DNA of 64,000 nt from positions 1 to 64,000 of the forward strand of contig CAYONP010000011.1 in the NCBI GenBank assembly GCA_964405335.1, written 5' to 3'. Positions 9,226 to 17,433 of the stretch are shown one piece after another (within the stretch, counting starts at the first letter, position 1; every line of letters starts with the position of its first letter). Under the pieces are notes generated by a model, which saw only the letters and a program-made list of their open reading frames with translations, ran no database searches and had not been told where the DNA came from. A program made the position numbers and the translations under genes. Source of the stretch: CAYONP01 sp964405335. Lineage in GTDB: Bacteria > Armatimonadota > UBA10988.

Positions 9226-11828
9226 GCGGCCTGGTCTGTCTGCTGGCGATTGGCCTGCTGCCCGGCGGCACGAGCTTCGAGACCGGGCCGGGCGGCTGGT
9301 GGCTGCGCACCGGGTCGGTCGATCCGGGCCGGCGAGCCGAACGCGCCGAGGGCGTCGCCTTCGACGGCCGGCACAGCATCCGGCTCGCCGTCGGCGACGG
9401 CGCCGCGCTCGAGCTGCCCTGGCTGCGCTTGCAGCCGGGCCACGCCTATACCTTCACGGCTTACCTGCGCGGCAGCGATGAGGAGGTCCGCGGCCGGCTG
9501 TCGGTCTGCCCGGCCGACGGCGAGCCGCGGCGGTCCACATTCCGCGTGGCGCGCGAGTGGCGGCGCTACGCGGTTTCGTTCGAACTGCCGGCCGACGGCG
9601 CGCCGTGGTATCGGCTCGAGGTCGATGCCGAGGGCGCGGAGGGCTCGCTCTGGATCGACGCCGTGCAGCTCGACGAGGGTGAGGCCGCCGACTATCGACC
9701 ACGCGTCGAGCTCAGCGTCTCGGTGGCCGACGGGCGCCGACTACGCCGCGCCGGCGAGGCGGCGACGTTCACCATCCGCCTGCGGCGGCCCGGCGGCGGC
9801 GCGACGCCGCTGACCTGGTGGCTCGAGGATGGCTTCGGCCAGCCGCTGCGCCGCGGCCGCGAGCTGCTGGTCGCGCCCGAGCGCGGCGAGGTGTCGACCA
9901 GCGTGCGCTCCAGCCACCTGGGCCGCGGCGCCTACCGCCTGGTCGCGGAGGCCGAGGTCGGCGACGAGGCGGTGGTCGAGGATGCCACCGTCGCCGTGGT
10001 GACCTGGGAACTGGGCGGGCCGGAGCCCTGGTTCGGCGCCCAGTACGCCGCCGGCCGCGCCGGTCAGGCGGCGCTCGAGCTGCTCCGCATCGGGATTCAC
10101 CGGGGCGTGGTTGGGCCGTCGCTCGAGCCGCCGGCGCCCGGCGTCGAACGCGCGATCATCGGCTACCAGCGCGCCGGCATCACCTCGTTCGGCATCCTCC
10201 CCGAGCCCGATGGCGACGCGGAGGCCTACGGTGAGGCCTGTCGCCTGGCCGCCGCGCGGACCGGCGGGCGGGTCAAGACCTGGGAGGCGCCCGAGCTGTC
10301 GGCCGAGCACCGCCGCGCCGCCTGGGAGGGCCTGCAGTCGGCCAACCGGAGGTCGCTGCTGCTCGCCGCGGCGATCGACGCCGACGGCGGACTGGGCCGG
10401 CTGCGCGAGCTGGCCGACGAGGGCCTGCCGGCGGCCACCTCGGCTCTGGTCATCGACCTGCCCGCCGTGCCGCCTGAGCGGCTCGGCGGCGTCGGCTTGG
10501 AGCAGCTCATCGGCGCCGCGCGCGACCTGTGCGGCGAGATGCCCATCGCGGTGCGCAGCGCCGGGCTGGTCGCTGGGCCGTGGGACCGGAGCCTGCCGGC
10601 CGGCCCCGGTGAGACGCTCGATCCGCCGACGCAGGCGGCCTGGCTGGTGCGTTCGATCTTGATGGCCCGCGCGGCGGGCGCAGCCTGCTTCCTCTATCCC
10701 GGCGCGCCGCAGGGCGATCGCGACGCGACGCTCACGGTCGCCGGCCGCACCGCCGACCTGTATGATTGCACCGGCGCGCCACTGCCCGCCGTCGCCGCGC
10801 TCGACCAGGTGCTCGACGAGACCCGCGACCGCCGACTGGCCGAGCGCATCGAGCTGGGCCGCGGCGCGGTCTGCTACCGCTGGCAAGGCCGACGGCCGCT
10901 GGCCACGGTCTGGCAGACCTGGCGCGGCGACGGCCCGGCGCGGCTGATCATTCCGCTGCCGCCGGCCGATCTCAACGCCCGCGACCTGTTCGGCCGGCCC
11001 ATCCTTCTCGCCGGCGACCCGCACACGGTGCTGCCGCTCGGCGCGCAGCCGGTCTTCCTCGAGGCGAACCGGCTTGGTTACCGCGAGTTCGCGGCGGCTC
11101 TGCGCGCGGCCGAGCTGCGTGGTGTGCCGCAGGTCGAGGCGGCCTTTATCCCCGCCGGCCGCGGCGTCGCGCTGCTGCTGCGCAATGTCGGCAACCGACC
11201 GGCCGCCGGGACGGTGAGCCGCGGCGAAGAGGAACTCGGGTTCGGGCCCGTCGCGCCGGGCGAGCAGGTGGCGCTGCCCTGGCTCGAGCGGCTGCAGCCG
11301 GTGATGAGCCTCGCGGCGCAAGTTCGCTCCGGCGACGGCGACGAGCCGATTGGCCACCACGTCGTCTGCACCGGCGGCGACGAGCTGATCCGCCCCGACC
11401 GCCTTGCCGGCGGGCTTGCGCCGGGGCCTGACGGACGCCTCGCCCGCGGTGGGTTGACGGTCACCGGCGAGGGACTGCTGATCGACCTCGCGGTCGACGA
11501 CGACCTGGTCACCGACGGCGACGTGATCGAGCTGCTGGTCGACACCGACCTGCTCGGCGATCGGTTCGAGGGCGTCTGGTCGAACGACGACCATCGGTTC
11601 GAATTCGCACTGACCGCGGCTGAGCCGCCCGGTCTGCGGCGGCTGGTCACCTGGCGCGAGCTCGGACTCAACGGGCCGCCGGCGGCGCTCGGGATCGATC
11701 TCGGCTGGCGCGACGTCGATGCCGGCGGCGTGCTGGCCCGCCACCTGCGCTGGACCGGCTCCACCACCGGTGATCGCGACCCGCGCGCGCTGGGCTGGTG
11801 GGTGCGCGATCGGCCCGACGGTGAGTGA
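9222..11828 (+). CDS. Large secreted jelly-roll protein, apparent CTG start
   Basis: 868 aa if it starts at CTG 9222. In frame upstream there is a TGA at 9210 and no ATG, GTG or TTG before TTG 9429. However, residues encoded from 9222 form a good signal peptide (xSGLVCLLAIGLLPGG) running into a CBM4/22-type jelly roll (TSFETGPGGWW, then FDGRHSIRLAV, then YTFTAYLRG). The true protein therefore starts upstream of 9429. The CTG overlaps the previous stop (CTGA), as ATGA would in a normal coupled pair. The middle (about residues 260-520) may be a TIM-barrel glycosidase-like region. The C-terminal third is beta-rich (ELLVDTDLLGDRFEGVWSND). No family is assigned. Confidence 0.7.
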   Translation: MSGLVCLLAIGLLPGGTSFETGPGGWWLRTGSVDPGRRAERAEGVAFDGRHSIRLAVGDGAALELPWLRLQPGHAYTFTAYLRGSDEEVRGRLSVCPADGEPRRSTFRVAREWRRYAVSFELPADGAPWYRLEVDAEGAEGSLWIDAVQLDEGEAADYRPRVELSVSVADGRRLRRAGEAATFTIRLRRPGGGATPLTWWLEDGFGQPLRRGRELLVAPERGEVSTSVRSSHLGRGAYRLVAEAEVGDEAVVEDATVAVVTWELGGPEPWFGAQYAAGRAGQAALELLRIGIHRGVVGPSLEPPAPGVERAIIGYQRAGITSFGILPEPDGDAEAYGEACRLAAARTGGRVKTWEAPELSAEHRRAAWEGLQSANRRSLLLAAAIDADGGLGRLRELADEGLPAATSALVIDLPAVPPERLGGVGLEQLIGAARDLCGEMPIAVRSAGLVAGPWDRSLPAGPGETLDPPTQAAWLVRSILMARAAGAACFLYPGAPQGDRDATLTVAGRTADLYDCTGAPLPAVAALDQVLDETRDRRLAERIELGRGAVCYRWQGRRPLATVWQTWRGDGPARLIIPLPPADLNARDLFGRPILLAGDPHTVLPLGAQPVFLEANRLGYREFAAALRAAELRGVPQVEAAFIPAGRGVALLLRNVGNRPAAGTVSRGEEELGFGPVAPGEQVALPWLERLQPVMSLAAQVRSGDGDEPIGHHVVCTGGDELIRPDRLAGGLAPGPDGRLARGGLTVTGEGLLIDLAVDDDLVTDGDVIELLVDTDLLGDRFEGVWSNDDHRFEFALTAAEPPGLRRLVTWRELGLNGPPAALGIDLGWRDVDAGGVLARHLRWTGSTTGDRDPRALGWWVRDRPDGE

Positions 11829-11907
11829 GCGGTTAGCTCGGCGGTAGGTCACCGCCGGGCCGTGTCCAACTGGTCCGACGATGGACTGAGATCCTGGAGC
11901 CTTGGCG

Positions 11908-13470
11908 ATGGACCTGAACCCGCAGGCCGCCCGCGCGGTGGCAGCCCTGGCCCTGGTGGCGGCCGCCGGTTCGGCGGTGCTGGCTGCCGAGAGGGAGAAC
12001 AACGTGCCCGCTGACGGCCCAGTGACCTACGAGGCGTTCGGCGCCGTGGGCGACGGCGAGACCGACGACTTGCCGGCGATTGTCGCGGCACACGCCTTCG
12101 CCAACGAGCATGGCCGGCCGGTCGCCTCGCGGCCCGACGCGGCCTACCACCTCGGCAGGCAGGCGCTGACGGCGATCATCGCCACCGACACCGACTGGGG
12201 CACGTCGCGGTTCATCATCGACGACACCGAGGTTGAGAACAACCGCGTGCCGCTGTTCAGCGTCCGCTCGCTGCTGGAGCCGGTAGAACTGACCATCGAC
12301 CGGCTCACCCGCGACCAGCAGAGCTTGGCGGTGCGCCCGCCGGTCGATTGCTGGGTGCGGGTCGAGAACAACCAGAAGCGGATCTACATCCGGCGCGGCC
12401 TGAACCAGAACCAGGGCACGCCGCAGCGCGACTGCTTCATCCTCCGGCGCGACGGCTCGATCGAAGGCGCCATCGACTGGGAGTATGAGACCATCACGCG
12501 GGTCGATGCCCTGCCTATCGACGAGCAGCCGCTGACCGTCCGCGGCGGGGTGTTCACCACCATCGCCAACCGGATGCAGCAGGAGACCGGCTACAACTAC
12601 TGGGCGCGGAACATCACCATCAATCGCTCCAACACCGTGATCGAGGGGCTGGCGCACCATGTCACCGGCGAGACCGAGGTCGGCCATCCCTACAGCGGGT
12701 TCCTCTCGGCCAGCCGCTGCGCCAACGTCACGCTGCGCGACTGCTTCGTCACCGGCCATCGGACATACTCGACCATCGGCTCGGCCGGCCAGCCGGTGGG
12801 CATGGGCACCTATGACCTGAACGCCAACGAGGTGGTCAACTTCAGCTTGATCGGCTGCCGCATGGACGACATCTGCAACACCAGGCTGTGGGGGGTGATC
12901 GGAACGAACTTCTGCAAGAACATCCTGCTCGAAGACTGCACCCTGTCGCGCATGGACACGCACCAGGGCGTGTCGGGGAGCTACACCATCCGCCGCTGCA
13001 CGCTGGGGCATCAGGGGCTCAACGCCATCGGCCGCGGCACGCTGCTGGTCGAGGATTCGACGCTCAACGGCCGCTCGCTGCTCAGCTTCCGGGGTGACTA
13101 CGGCAGCACCTGGGAGGGTGAGGTTATCATCCGCAACAGCCGCTGGGTCCCCGCCTGCGGCGGCAAGGTGCAGCCGTACGTCATCGGCGCGGGGAACGAC
13201 GGCCGGCACGACTTCGGCTATCCCTGCTTCATGCCCCGCTCGGTCACCATCGACGGCCTGTTCATCGACGACACCAATCACCCCGACGAGTACGAGGGGC
13301 CGTTCTTGTTCACCGACCCGGACGGCGGCGGCACAGGCGAGCGGCCGTTCCCCTATCGGCTGACCGAGCGGGTGACCATCCGCAACCTGACCACGGCCAG
13401 CGGGCTGAAGCCCCGCCTCTCGCCCGATGCGGAGTTCGCCGCCGGCGTGACGGTGGTCGCAGCGGAGTAG
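11908..13470 (+). CDS. Secreted right-handed beta-helix protein (pectate-lyase-3-like)
   Basis: 520 aa. The ATG at 11908 has GGAG 8 nt upstream; an in-frame TTG at 11902 is too close to the ribosome site. The signal peptide is residues about 8-29 (AVAALALVAAAGSAVLAAE). It is followed by the hallmark of the pectate lyase superfamily/phage-tailspike N-terminus, FGAVGDGETDDLPAIVAAHAFA. The remainder shows short beta-strand coils with NITINRSNTVIEG and LLEDCTLSRMD, typical of a parallel beta-helix. It is likely a secreted polysaccharide lyase or glycosidase. It lies in the same block as the two giant secreted proteins, 79 nt after the second. Confidence 0.8.
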   Translation: MDLNPQAARAVAALALVAAAGSAVLAAERENNVPADGPVTYEAFGAVGDGETDDLPAIVAAHAFANEHGRPVASRPDAAYHLGRQALTAIIATDTDWGTSRFIIDDTEVENNRVPLFSVRSLLEPVELTIDRLTRDQQSLAVRPPVDCWVRVENNQKRIYIRRGLNQNQGTPQRDCFILRRDGSIEGAIDWEYETITRVDALPIDEQPLTVRGGVFTTIANRMQQETGYNYWARNITINRSNTVIEGLAHHVTGETEVGHPYSGFLSASRCANVTLRDCFVTGHRTYSTIGSAGQPVGMGTYDLNANEVVNFSLIGCRMDDICNTRLWGVIGTNFCKNILLEDCTLSRMDTHQGVSGSYTIRRCTLGHQGLNAIGRGTLLVEDSTLNGRSLLSFRGDYGSTWEGEVIIRNSRWVPACGGKVQPYVIGAGNDGRHDFGYPCFMPRSVTIDGLFIDDTNHPDEYEGPFLFTDPDGGGTGERPFPYRLTERVTIRNLTTASGLKPRLSPDAEFAAGVTVVAAE

Positions 13471-13484
13471 GCAACGGGATCGGA

Positions 13485-13513
13485 TTGCCCGCCACGCCGG
13501 CGGGTGCTACCCT
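13485..13513 (+). promoter_or_regulatory. Promoter of Gfo/Idh/MocA gene
   Basis: -35 TTGCCC (13485-13490), 17-bp spacer, -10 TACCCT (13508-13513) preceded by TGC. It is 22 nt upstream of the ATG at 13536. Confidence 0.45.
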
Positions 13514-13535
13514 CCGGCGAGCAGGGAGCACTGCG

Positions 13536-14534
13536 ATGAAACTGGCGCTGTTGAGTGGCGCGCACGTGCACACGCGCGGTTATCTGAAGACCATCGGCGA
13601 GCGCGACGACCTCGAGCTGGCCGTGGTCTGGGACGACATGCCGGCCCGCGGCCGCGAAATCGCCGAGCAGATGGGCTGCCGCTACACCGACGATCTGGAC
13701 GACGCGGTGGCTACCAACGGCCTCGACGCGACGGTCATCTGCGCCGACAACGCGGGCCACCGGCCGCTCCTGGAGGCCAGCGCCGCCGCCGGGCTCGACT
13801 GCTTCTGCGAAAAGCCGATGGCGCTCACCGTCGAGGACGCCGATGCGATGCTCGAGGCGATCCGTGCCAGTCGCATCAGCGCCGTGTTCGGCTTCTTTCA
13901 GCCTTACCAGGGCGCCGCGGTGGCTGCGCGGCGGTTCATCGACTCGGGCGGCCTCGGCGAGGTGACCCAGCTCACCTACCGCAACTCGCACCACGCCGCC
14001 TATGGCCGCTGGTTCGATTCGCCGTCGCACCAGTGGTTCGTCCAGCCGTGGCGCTCGGGCGGCGGCGCCTTCTGCGACATGGGCGCGCACGCGATGCACT
14101 TTGTGCGGCTCGTCTTCGGGCCGATCGCCAGCGTCAGCGCGGTGGTCGACAACAAGAGCCGGCAGTACCCCGACGTCGACGACCTGGGCATCGCGCTGTG
14201 CCAGATGACCCGTGGCGCGACGGCGGTGATCGAAGCCAGTTGGGTGCTCACCGGCGGGCCGACCGGGCTCGAGGCGGTGGGCGGCAAGGGCTACCTGACC
14301 CTGCGCGGCAACACCTGCGAGTTCACTCCGTTCGCCGACGGCAAGCGCGGCGAGAAGCAGGTGATCGAGCCGGCCGAAGCCGAGCCGACGCACCTCGACC
14401 GCCTGATCGCCGTGCGCGAGGGCAAGCTCGACCCGGCCTATGTCGAGTACGACCTGCGGTGCTGCCGCGACGCGGTGGCGGTCAGTTGCGCGGCCTACGA
14501 GTCGATGAAGACGGGCTTTCGCGTGCCGCTGTAA
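13536..14534 (+). CDS. Gfo/Idh/MocA family oxidoreductase
   Basis: 332 aa; ATG with GGGAG 7 nt upstream. The N-terminal Rossmann half contains the family's catalytic EKP triad (CFCEKPMAL, about residue 93) and the C-terminal half is the alpha/beta dimerisation domain. The stretch GGAFCDMGAHAMHFVRLVFG carries the conserved GG..D.G.H motif with the proton-transferring His. The family carries out NAD(P)-dependent oxidation of sugars, inositols or their derivatives; the substrate cannot be told from sequence. Its place after the secreted carbohydrate-active proteins suggests a role in using the released sugar. The N-terminus is less glycine-rich (LLSGAHVHTRGY) than the usual GxGxxG, which is often seen in this branch. 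Confidence 0.88.
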   Translation: MKLALLSGAHVHTRGYLKTIGERDDLELAVVWDDMPARGREIAEQMGCRYTDDLDDAVATNGLDATVICADNAGHRPLLEASAAAGLDCFCEKPMALTVEDADAMLEAIRASRISAVFGFFQPYQGAAVAARRFIDSGGLGEVTQLTYRNSHHAAYGRWFDSPSHQWFVQPWRSGGGAFCDMGAHAMHFVRLVFGPIASVSAVVDNKSRQYPDVDDLGIALCQMTRGATAVIEASWVLTGGPTGLEAVGGKGYLTLRGNTCEFTPFADGKRGEKQVIEPAEAEPTHLDRLIAVREGKLDPAYVEYDLRCCRDAVAVSCAAYESMKTGFRVPL

Positions 14535-14588
14535 CGTCGCCGCCAACGGCGCGCCCATGCGCTGCCGGATCGCCATCGCCGCCGCGCC

Positions 14589-14674
14589 GGGCACGCCGTT
14601 GGCGTGCCCCTACCGGCCGGCGACCATGACTACGCAGACGAACGCCGGCCGCCTCGGCGAGGCGGCGCTACCTC
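14589..14674. repeat. Two palindromic intergenic repeats, minus orientation
   Basis: Two members of the GTAGG-hairpin family described at 53245. The first is 14589-14614, with arms GGGCACGCC/GGCGTGCCC followed by CCTACC. The second is 14648-14674, with arms GCCGCCTCG/CGAGGCGGC followed by GCTACCTC. The second covers the stop codon of the DUF1634 gene. They sit between two convergent genes. Confidence 0.6.
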
Positions 14675-15075
14675 GCGCCGGTCGACACCAGGCCCGACGC
14701 GGCCAGGGCGAGAATCGCGATCTGCGCCAGCAGCGCGGCGACGAACCAGCCGTCGCGCCGGCGCACCGCGGCCGGCACGATGCTGACCAGCGCCGTCAGG
14801 CTGAGCAACGCCAGGCCGGCGACGGCCAGCAGGCTGTGCGCGTCGCTGTGACCGAGATCAAGCAGCGCCGCCCAGCCGGTCGGCCGGCCCGTCGCCGCGG
14901 CGAACTCGCCGTGACTGAGGTGCCAATGCCGGTGTACCGACTCGGCGGCGACGCGCGGCGCAGGCTGTTCGGCCAGTTCGAGCAGCCAGCACCCGAACAG
15001 CACCACCAGGCCCAGCCGCAGCCCCCAACGCAGCACGGTTGCATACCGCCCGGCGACCGTCTGCTCGCAGTTCAT
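14668..15075 (-). CDS. DUF1634-like membrane protein
   Basis: 135 aa with three predicted membrane segments (about 17-35, 80-100, 112-130). It overlaps the upstream TauE gene by ATGA, so it is translationally coupled. DUF1634 proteins are regularly found next to TauE/SafE permeases and are thought to be partner subunits; the role is inferred from this pairing. The stop lies inside a palindromic repeat, so the extreme C-terminus (STGAR) may be repeat-derived. Confidence 0.7.
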   Translation of the reverse strand: MNCEQTVAGRYATVLRWGLRLGLVVLFGCWLLELAEQPAPRVAAESVHRHWHLSHGEFAAATGRPTGWAALLDLGHSDAHSLLAVAGLALLSLTALVSIVPAAVRRRDGWFVAALLAQIAILALAASGLVSTGAR

Positions 15076-16013
15076 GCGCCGCTCCCGAGCAGGCCGGCGA
15101 CGCCGCTCCACAACAGGCGGCAGCCGGCGATCACCAGCACCGCCAGCACCACTCGGCGGACCCGTTCGGTCGGCGCGCGGTCGAGCAGCCGCGCGCCGAG
15201 ACGCGAGCCGAGCATCAGCCCGAGCATCGACGGCACGGCGATCTGCGGCAGCACACTGCCGTCGAGCAGATAGACCCAGCTTGCCGCCACGCTGGCAAAC
15301 GAGATGAGCAGCACGCTGCTGGCCGAGGCGACCTTGAGCGGCACGCCCATGACCAGCAGGAACAGCGGCACATTGGCCCAGCCGGCGCCGACGCCGAACA
15401 TGCCGCCAATCAGCCCGATGCCGAACGACAGCGGCAGCCCCCAGCGGGCGTGCCAGGCGTGCCAGGGCACCGCCTCGCCGTTGCCCTGGTCGGTGAACTC
15501 GCCGGCCATGTTGAGCCGCGCCGCCACCGGCCCCGGCTCGTGCGCGGCATGGTCGCCGCTGCGCAGATTGGTTCGCGCCATGACCGTCGCGATGAGCAGG
15601 ATGACCAGCCCGAGCAGCGCCTCGATCCAGGCGGTCGGCAGCCGCAGACCCACGCGCGCACCGATGATCGCGCCGAGCGAGGTCAGCACCGCGCAGGGCA
15701 GGACCAGGTGCAACGAGGCCAACCGTCGCTCGAGCAGCCGCGGCACCGAGGCGGTCGAGCCGGCCAGCGCGCAGAGCAGCCCCGCGCCGCGGACAAAGTC
15801 GAGGTGGAAGGGAAACACAGCCGAGATCAGCGGCACATAGAGCACGCCGCCGCCGACGCCGGCAATCACCGCGACCACGCCGATGACCAGGCAGACGGCG
15901 AACAGCACCAGGCCGATCTGCCAGTCTGCCGGTCCGTCGGCCGCCGGCCGCACCCCCGCGGCGGCGGGCGACGCGGCGAGCAGCGCGAACAGCAACCACA
16001 GCGATCGGCGCAT
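15072..16013 (-). CDS. TauE/SafE-family (TSUP) anion permease
   Basis: 313 aa from ATG 16013. The signal-like N-terminus is MRRSLWLLFALLAASPAAA. The fold is the two-repeat TSUP type with about eight membrane helices; the repeated glycine motifs IAGVGGGVLYVPLI and IGGMFGVGAGWANVPLFL mark each half. The family exports or imports sulfite, sulfoacetate or other small anions across the inner membrane. The start is chosen because the upstream gene ends 22 nt before it; the ribosome site is weak. It lies in an operon with DUF1634 downstream and the thioredoxin-heme-PDZ protein upstream. Confidence 0.9.
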   Translation of the reverse strand: MRRSLWLLFALLAASPAAAGVRPAADGPADWQIGLVLFAVCLVIGVVAVIAGVGGGVLYVPLISAVFPFHLDFVRGAGLLCALAGSTASVPRLLERRLASLHLVLPCAVLTSLGAIIGARVGLRLPTAWIEALLGLVILLIATVMARTNLRSGDHAAHEPGPVAARLNMAGEFTDQGNGEAVPWHAWHARWGLPLSFGIGLIGGMFGVGAGWANVPLFLLVMGVPLKVASASSVLLISFASVAASWVYLLDGSVLPQIAVPSMLGLMLGSRLGARLLDRAPTERVRRVVLAVLVIAGCRLLWSGVAGLLGSGA

Positions 16014-16035
16014 CGGCGGGTCAGCCCCGCACAGC

Positions 16036-17382
16036 TTACGCCGGATCGGTGCCCAGTCGATAGGTGATGTCGGTCGTTTGGTCACCGCGACGAACGGTGA
16101 GTGTCACCAGGTCGCCCGGATCGTGATGCAGCCGGAACCAGACCAGGAAGCTGCGGCCGGAGCGGTCGGGCGACTCGCCGTCGACGGCGACGATCACGTC
16201 GGTGCCGCGCACTCCGGCGGCGGCGGCCGGGCCGGTCGGGTTCGGGCCGAAGAAGGGCCGCGTGGCCATGGCGTCGGGCGCGATGCCGAGCCGCCGCCGC
16301 TCGTCGGCGCTGACGTCGATGGGGAAGAAGCCGGGCGAGGCGCCGATGTTGCCCTGCGAGACGGACATGCGCCAGTCGAGCACCGTCCGGCGCCAGCCGT
16401 CCTCGACCGTCAGCTCGCCGGCGCGCAGCTCCTCGCCGTGCCACCACCAGACGGCGATGACGCCGGCGCCGCGCGGGCCGCGGTGCAGCACGCCGCGGAA
16501 GTCGGTCTGGCCGAACAGCTTGCGCTCGCCGGCGGCGGCGAGGCGATCGCCCGGCTCGAGGCCCGCGCGTGCCGCCGGGCTGCCCGGTTCGACGCGGGTG
16601 ATCAGCAGGCCGTCGTCGCGTTCGAGCGCCAGGCCGACGTTCTCGGGCAGCGGCCACATCTGCAGGTCGCGCTCCTTGTCGAAGGTGCCGGCGTCAAGCG
16701 CCGGCTGGCGCACGATCTCGGCGACCATGTGGCAGTGGATGCAGTCGCCCTCGGGCGCCGGGTGGCGCCGGCTCCACGAGGCATAGCCCGGCAGGCCGCG
16801 CGGGGTGAGCGGCTCGCCGGCCAGGTCGGGCGCTGGGCCGTCGATGCTCCAAGCCGCGCGGCGCGGGTCGTAATGGTGGGCGAGCACCCGCCGAGCCTGC
16901 GAGACCAGCGCCGCGGCACTGACCCGCGTCGCGTCGGAGACCTCGTCACGCCCGCCGAAGATGCTGTAGATGCGCCCCTCGGGGCTGAGGAAGTAGGCCC
17001 ACAGCGAGATGTCGAAGTCCTGGTAATCGGCCATCGGCAGCAGGCGCAGGTCGAGGATGTGCGCCGCGGTCAGCCGCACGGTGACGAACTGCCGCAGCCA
17101 CGGGTCGAGCGCCGGGCCGCCCTCGAGCAGCTCCGCATCGAGCTGGGCGCACTGCTTGCACGGCAGGCAGCGCAGGATCAACAAGATCGGTCGGCCGGTC
17201 GCCTGCGCCTCGGCCATCGCCGCGGTGAGGTCCTCGCGCCAGACGACCGCTTCCTGCCCCGGCGCCGGCGTGCCCTCGGGCGGGCCGAGGATGACCGGCC
17301 AGTCGGTCCGCTGCGCGGCGGCCAGGCCGGCGATGACGAGCAGCAGCGCGGCCAGGGCCAGGCGACCAGACTTGACGAGCAT
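16036..17382 (-). CDS. Periplasmic thioredoxin-like/heme-motif/PDZ protein
   Basis: 448 aa; ATG with GGGAG 6 nt upstream. It has a signal peptide (residues 1-23). Residues about 45-170 form a thioredoxin-like domain with CLPCKQC at 71-77, in the position of the redox CxxC. A single c-type heme-binding motif CIHCH is at 213-217. Two PDZ domains follow (about 235-310 and 345-440), with VEPGSPAARAGLEPGDRL and AAGVRGTDVIVAVDGE. The combination suggests a periplasmic redox or protein-quality protein; no protease domain is present. It heads the TauE/DUF1634 operon, so a role in sulfur-anion or redox metabolism is possible but unproven. Confidence 0.75.
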   Translation of the reverse strand: MLVKSGRLALAALLLVIAGLAAAQRTDWPVILGPPEGTPAPGQEAVVWREDLTAAMAEAQATGRPILLILRCLPCKQCAQLDAELLEGGPALDPWLRQFVTVRLTAAHILDLRLLPMADYQDFDISLWAYFLSPEGRIYSIFGGRDEVSDATRVSAAALVSQARRVLAHHYDPRRAAWSIDGPAPDLAGEPLTPRGLPGYASWSRRHPAPEGDCIHCHMVAEIVRQPALDAGTFDKERDLQMWPLPENVGLALERDDGLLITRVEPGSPAARAGLEPGDRLAAAGERKLFGQTDFRGVLHRGPRGAGVIAVWWWHGEELRAGELTVEDGWRRTVLDWRMSVSQGNIGASPGFFPIDVSADERRRLGIAPDAMATRPFFGPNPTGPAAAAGVRGTDVIVAVDGESPDRSGRSFLVWFRLHHDPGDLVTLTVRRGDQTTDITYRLGTDPA

Positions 17383-17433
17383 CGCAAACTCCCGGTGGGC
17401 GTGGGGAGCGCTCGGTTCATTGTGTTGCGGCGC

